A DNA stretch of 64,000 bases from Ptychodera flava (taxonomy: Eukaryota > Hemichordata > Enteropneusta > Ptychoderidae), in contig NC_091942.1 of the NCBI RefSeq assembly GCF_041260155.1, positions 6,696,001-6,760,000 on the forward strand, given 5' to 3'. The translations under genes and the position numbers were made by a program. Shown piece after piece: positions 61,801 to 64,000 of this stretch (its first letter is position 1; every line of letters begins with the position of its first letter). The notes beneath the pieces were generated by a model. It had not been told where the DNA came from. It made no database searches and saw only the letters and a program-made list of their open reading frames with translations.

Positions 61801-62617
61801 AAATAAAAGTTACAGGCAAAAAATTCAGGCATGAAAAAAATTACAGGTATGAAAAAAATTACAGGGATTAAAGGGATGAAAAAATTCGCAGGTATGAAAT
61901 AACACTACAGGTATGAAACAAAATAATTACAGGCATTAAATAAAAAAAATACTCCTGTGGCCTCATTAGGCCACCGTAAGCCGGACCCAACGCAACGACA
62001 TGTAAATTTCTTTTTGTCACATCCACTGAAAACAAATTAACATCCTTTTGTTTCATAAAACAGATGCAACTTTAAATCCCATTATTCTGCATGGGTGACG
62101 ACATAAGAAGTGGCAGACTTTACAAATACAGTACTCTCTCTTTTTTCCAATAATCTAAAGTTGGAATTGGCAAAAATGCTGTGATTCAGAATTTACGAAA
62201 CGAGTCCGTAAGTATGTCTACACATGAGAGACATGTCAGGCTTTACTGAACCTCCAAAGGTACAAATCATAATGACCCATGGGATATCTCCAACACTATG
62301 TGAGGTACTCTGAAATTATGGCTTTGAAAAGTACTCACTTCCAGATTTCCATTTTCGGCTGCGTAGTGGAGGGGTGTCTGATCGTTACTATCCTTCGAAT
62401 TCAAGAGAATTTCCGCGCCATGCCTCAGCAGTGCCGAGACGTACTTAACGTGGTTCTCCTCAACGGCCCAATGAAGACAGGTCTTCAGTACGTGGTCGGT
62501 AGCACAGATGTTAGCGCCGTTCAACAGCAGAGATAACGCAGCTTCCGATTGGCCCTTCCATGCCGTTCCCAATAAAGGAGTGAAGTGTTCGGAGTCTCGA
62601 GCCTCGAGGTCGGCACC
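44081..62617 (-). CDS. TRPA1: TRPA-family cation channel (TRPA1-like), 18 exons, N-terminus outside window
   Basis: All exons join in frame: 62339-62617, 61226-61308, 60692-60853, 59854-59965, 58869-59038, 58306-58450, 51137-51211, 50863-50933, 50415-50571, 49894-50001, 49435-49601, 47813-47873, 47467-47535, 46865-47038, 46223-46291, 45671-45784, 45027-45172 and 44081-44207. They give ~762 residues: ankyrin repeats (1-268), a pre-S1 linker, S1-S6 (~372-612), a pore with LGELDY and a C-terminal coiled coil. From memory the match to human TRPA1 is collinear, e.g. PIVLMNLL then [14 protein letters not shown] after S6. TRPA channels are tetrameric Ca2+-permeable cation channels of the plasma membrane that sense chemicals or temperature. 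Orthology to TRPA1 rather than a related TRPA subfamily is not settled. More ankyrin exons must lie beyond 62617; AALHNAVAKKAVELC (minus, ~63.75-63.80 kb) is a weak candidate. Confidence 0.92.
45960..46195. repeat. (ATC)n trinucleotide microsatellite in TRPA intron
   Basis: CATCAT/CACCAC repeats over ~235 bases, between the exons at 45671-45784 and 46223-46291. The long Met-rich and His-rich frames over it are repeat translation only. Confidence 0.95.
46466..46552. repeat. Imperfect inverted repeat
   Basis: CATCAAATATGTTTGGTACC and the inverse GTATCAAACATATTTGATAT pair around ~30 bases (TTACTCGAAC... and CAAGTAATG). Confidence 0.7.
46610..46843. repeat. Two (TA)n microsatellites in TRPA intron
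   Basis: TA runs at about 46610-46681 and 46765-46843, separated by ~80 bases of unique sequence. The second ends ~20 bases before the S6 exon donor. Confidence 0.9.
46865..50571 (-). CDS. TRPA1: TRPA transmembrane and pore exons (S1-S6)
   Basis: S1: [21 protein letters not shown]2: [21 protein letters not shown]3/S4: an exon with [15 protein letters not shown] and [20 protein letters not shown]4-S5 linker: [18 protein letters not shown]5: [20 protein letters not shown]. Then a pore helix and filter MTLGELDY and S6 [18 protein letters not shown]. The filter acid is Glu where human TRPA1 has Asp915 (LGDINY). Confidence 0.93.
48268..49006. repeat. Composite foldback element in TRPA intron
   Basis: Outer arms AAACACCTATTGCCTGGTC (48276 on) and the inverse ending near 48477 enclose a second hairpin (GGCCGTGTGTTACCAGAAAC with its inverse, centred near 48370). 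From the TTTTATAACACACCACATGC block near 48470 a further inverted partner lies at ~48977-49000. The TGTGTTATAAAACAC motif also flanks the hairpin at 226-373. No coding sequence. Confidence 0.7.
49005..49411. mobile_element. MITE family B copy in TRPA intron
   Basis: Starts AAAGGGCCAGTAGTTGTGAC and ends with a decayed GTCACAACTACAGCTATA. It abuts the composite foldback on the left and stops about 25 bases from the S3/S4 exon on the right. Confidence 0.7.
51275..58065 (+). mobile_element. LINE 1 (jockey-superfamily type), 5'-truncated, interrupted by LINE 2
   Basis: Inserted antisense to TRPA in its ~7.1-kb intron. It begins inside ORF1, whose C-terminal part is readable (51583-51951; [20 protein letters not shown]). 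ORF2 starts at 52006 with an APE endonuclease ([28 protein letters not shown], ending with SDHFPL). The RT resumes at 56450: [43 protein letters not shown], catalytic YADDLIIL and a C-terminal domain to 57942. A few frame breaks interrupt the RT (about 56520 and near GILSPL at ~57200). The 3' UTR ends in an AAATAAATAAATA tail near 58065. The exact LINE clade was not determined. Confidence 0.85.
53303..56445 (+). mobile_element. LINE 2 (CR1/L2/jockey type) nested in LINE 1, endonuclease part missing
   Basis: It interrupts LINE 1 ORF2 after the codons for NTVGGAT, and LINE 1 resumes at about 56446 with [13 protein letters not shown]. It begins within an ORF1 of the baculovirus-FP-like type ([18 protein letters not shown], end 53724). 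The APE endonuclease is absent. The linker before the RT starts near 53853, followed by [46 protein letters not shown], catalytic FADDTNLF and a C-terminal domain (55345-55824; [14 protein letters not shown]). Several frame breaks make it inactive. The 3' UTR contains a duplicated block and ends AATAAAGATTATTATTATTA. Confidence 0.85.
58306..62617 (-). CDS. TRPA1: TRPA ankyrin-repeat exons
   Basis: Six exons encode successive ankyrin repeats. Hallmark blocks are [97 protein letters not shown] and [19 protein letters not shown]. The last exon leads into the linker ([20 protein letters not shown], then CVEYS). Exons break within repeats, and phases 0, 2, 2, 0, 2, 0 all carry over correctly. In TRPA channels this solenoid is cytosolic and takes part in gating. 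Confidence 0.93.
60980..61016. repeat. (CA)n microsatellite
   Basis: Short CA run in a TRPA intron. Confidence 0.85.
61368..61975. mobile_element. MITE family D with inverted subterminal repeat arrays
   Basis: Ends GGTGGCTTAATGAGGCCACA and the inverse of TGTGGCCTCATTAGGCCACC are ~22-bp inverted repeats that are themselves partly palindromic. Next to the left end lie about eleven ~19-bp units of the type TTTCATGCCTGTAATTTTTA. Next to the right end lie about ten inverted units (ACAGGTATGAAATAAAAAT). A short unique centre (61625-61715) separates them. No ORF. It sits in the TRPA intron between the exons at 61226-61308 and 62339-62617. Confidence 0.85.
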
Positions 62618-62903
62618 CTGAAAGATTAGCGCGTAAAGGTCAAAGTTCGTCGTTGTTGTAAGTGTACAAGGAGAACATGCGTATATACCTTTGTCTTTAT
62701 CTACGAGGGATGTTTCGAAAAGAGATGCGTCTATTCTGAAATAAGGGGAGTCGCGAGAGAGATTCCAGCGGCGACATGGACTAACTAATATTTCATGAAC
62801 TTTTACCTTGATAACAGTTCAGTCTGGGCAGAGAAATGGACGCTATTCCGAAATATCCTGAGATGAGTAGTTGTACTGACGTAATAATTTGGGGGGATTT
62901 TTA

Positions 62904-63064
62904 TATATAATCCCATGGTATTTTTCTCTGTTTGACGTCATCGTATACGAGTGTTTTTCGCCGAGCCGTACAACTTCGAGCCGAAGGCGAGAAGTTGTGC
63001 GGCTCCGCGAAAAACACGAGTATACGATGACGTCAAACAGAGAAAAATACCATGGGATTATATA
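62904..63064. repeat. Near-perfect foldback, ~75-bp arms
   Basis: Arms 62904-62977 and 62990-63064 (CCCATGGTATTTTTCTCTG, TTTGACGTCATCGTATACGA and onward) are almost identical inverse copies around a ~12-base loop. The high identity implies a recent insertion or ongoing arm conversion. Confidence 0.92.
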
Positions 63065-63069
63065 TTTAT

Positions 63070-64000
63070 CACATGAACAGTCTTCTTATTTTTCTTTTGA
63101 CATAGATGGATCAAAATTATCGTAACAAATTACATGAATTTCGTCGCGATTTGTGTTTTACTTACGCGGATTACTTTCATTTAAAGAGTAAAGCGGCACG
63201 TCACCCAGGAGATACTTTCATTCATAAATCCCATCAAGCTGAAATTTGCTACATTACAGGGTATCTCGACCAACCAGACGTACGGATTCGGTCACGTGAA
63301 CGTGTCAATCATTGTCTCGCGCTGTATCGATGCCAAGGCAAGTTGGCCATCGGCGGACATAGCTTTCACCGTGCTAGCGACGGATAACCATAGTATTCAG
63401 AGTTACTTAGAATATTTACAATTATATTTATGAAGTAAATGAGACGACACGATCGAAACAGTAATTCTCATTCCCAGAGATGCCGTGGCTTTCAAAATAT
63501 CACACAAGTTTACGACCTTTGCGAGCGCGAAAGATTCCGTTCGATGACACACTCATTGCATGTGTCGTGCCGGTGTCAACTCGTCAATCCCGATCTCGGT
63601 CATCAATGTTTTCGTCTTACGAACTTTGATGTTTGCATTGACACATATCTCGTCCATGGATACATCCTAATTTTGTTGACGGAAACTCTGTTTTGAGTGT
63701 TGTCTGAGTCAACTTTCGAAGTACATGGGATTCCACAGCGCTGCACACAGCTCGACAGCTTTCTTCGCTACAGCATTATGCAACGCCGCGCTGCAAGTTT
63801 GATTCCGAGCGAGACTTTACGGAGTTTTTGTGTGATTAATTAAGGAAATTGATCGTAGTTAGTCGAATGACTTTAGGCTTGTGCCTCCTATGTCGCTTTC
63901 CCGAAGATTATACTATACTCAATATTCAGTTTGAGGTGTAGGTTTCGGTTTTATCAACCGAAATCGCAAGGTACGACGTCCACACGACTCGACTGGAGCC
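63070..64000. other. 5' side of TRPA gene; no firm exon
   Basis: The next upstream TRPA exon was not found with certainty. An open block on the minus strand near 63735-63803 after TTGCAG encodes AALHNAVAKKAVELCAALW, which has an ankyrin flavour but no good donor. Plus-strand ORFs here show no recognisable domain. Confidence 0.35.

Noticed and set aside
61390-61950. Short regular repeats suggestive of a CRISPR or satellite array
   Set aside because: Units run in opposite directions on the two sides and are bounded by inverted ends, so a MITE explains them.
63106-63387. Plus-strand ORF of 93 codons near the right edge
   Set aside because: No recognisable domain, no splice context and it lies beside a foldback; not supported as a gene.

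Overview
The window is eukaryotic: genes split by GT-AG introns, replication-dependent histone genes ending in a 3' stem-loop, LINEs, DNA transposons and long microsatellites. The protein set (CCDC57, a TRPA channel, an SLC35G-type transporter, canonical H4/H2A/H2B) is animal. The H2B N-terminus and the dense foldback and MITE content suggest a marine invertebrate deuterostome. A hemichordate is my best guess, but I cannot prove it from sequence alone.

Layout. 1-2.6 kb: the 5' coding part of CCDC57, minus strand. 5-13.7 kb: repeat-rich intergenic DNA with a CR1-like LINE scrap, a Penelope-like RT relic, a Helentron-like tandem array ending in a CAGA microsatellite, and a ~2.5 kb imperfect inverted repeat. 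13.7-15.55 kb and 21.98-23.62 kb: two copies of one non-autonomous DNA transposon. 17.7-19.0 kb: an intronless SLC35G-like gene (minus strand) with one frame break, plus a decayed fragment of a paralogue. 24.0-27.5 kb: histone H4 (minus) and a divergent H2A/H2B pair, with stem-loops, shared downstream elements and TATA boxes. 28-32 kb: repeats only. 32.5-40.2 kb (possibly to 43.8 kb): a multi-exon gene I do not recognise, minus strand, with helical N-terminal exons and a ~2.2 kb serine-rich last exon. 40.3-41.9 kb: a second DNA transposon with the same architecture as the first. 44.1-62.6 kb: a TRPA-family cation channel gene, minus strand, 18 coding exons joined in phase, with the N-terminus outside the window. 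Its ~7 kb sixth visible intron holds one LINE nested in another. Another intron holds a MITE with inverted arrays of a ~19-bp repeat.

The genes do not form a pathway. The only co-regulated group is the histones. The most unusual material is the variety of palindromic and foldback elements, two transposon families with A/T-tract ends and G/C hairpins, the near-identical 3' tails of H2A and H2B, and the unrecognised serine-rich gene. Exon borders were assigned by hand from splice motifs, reading-frame continuity and remembered family sequences. No database search was run.
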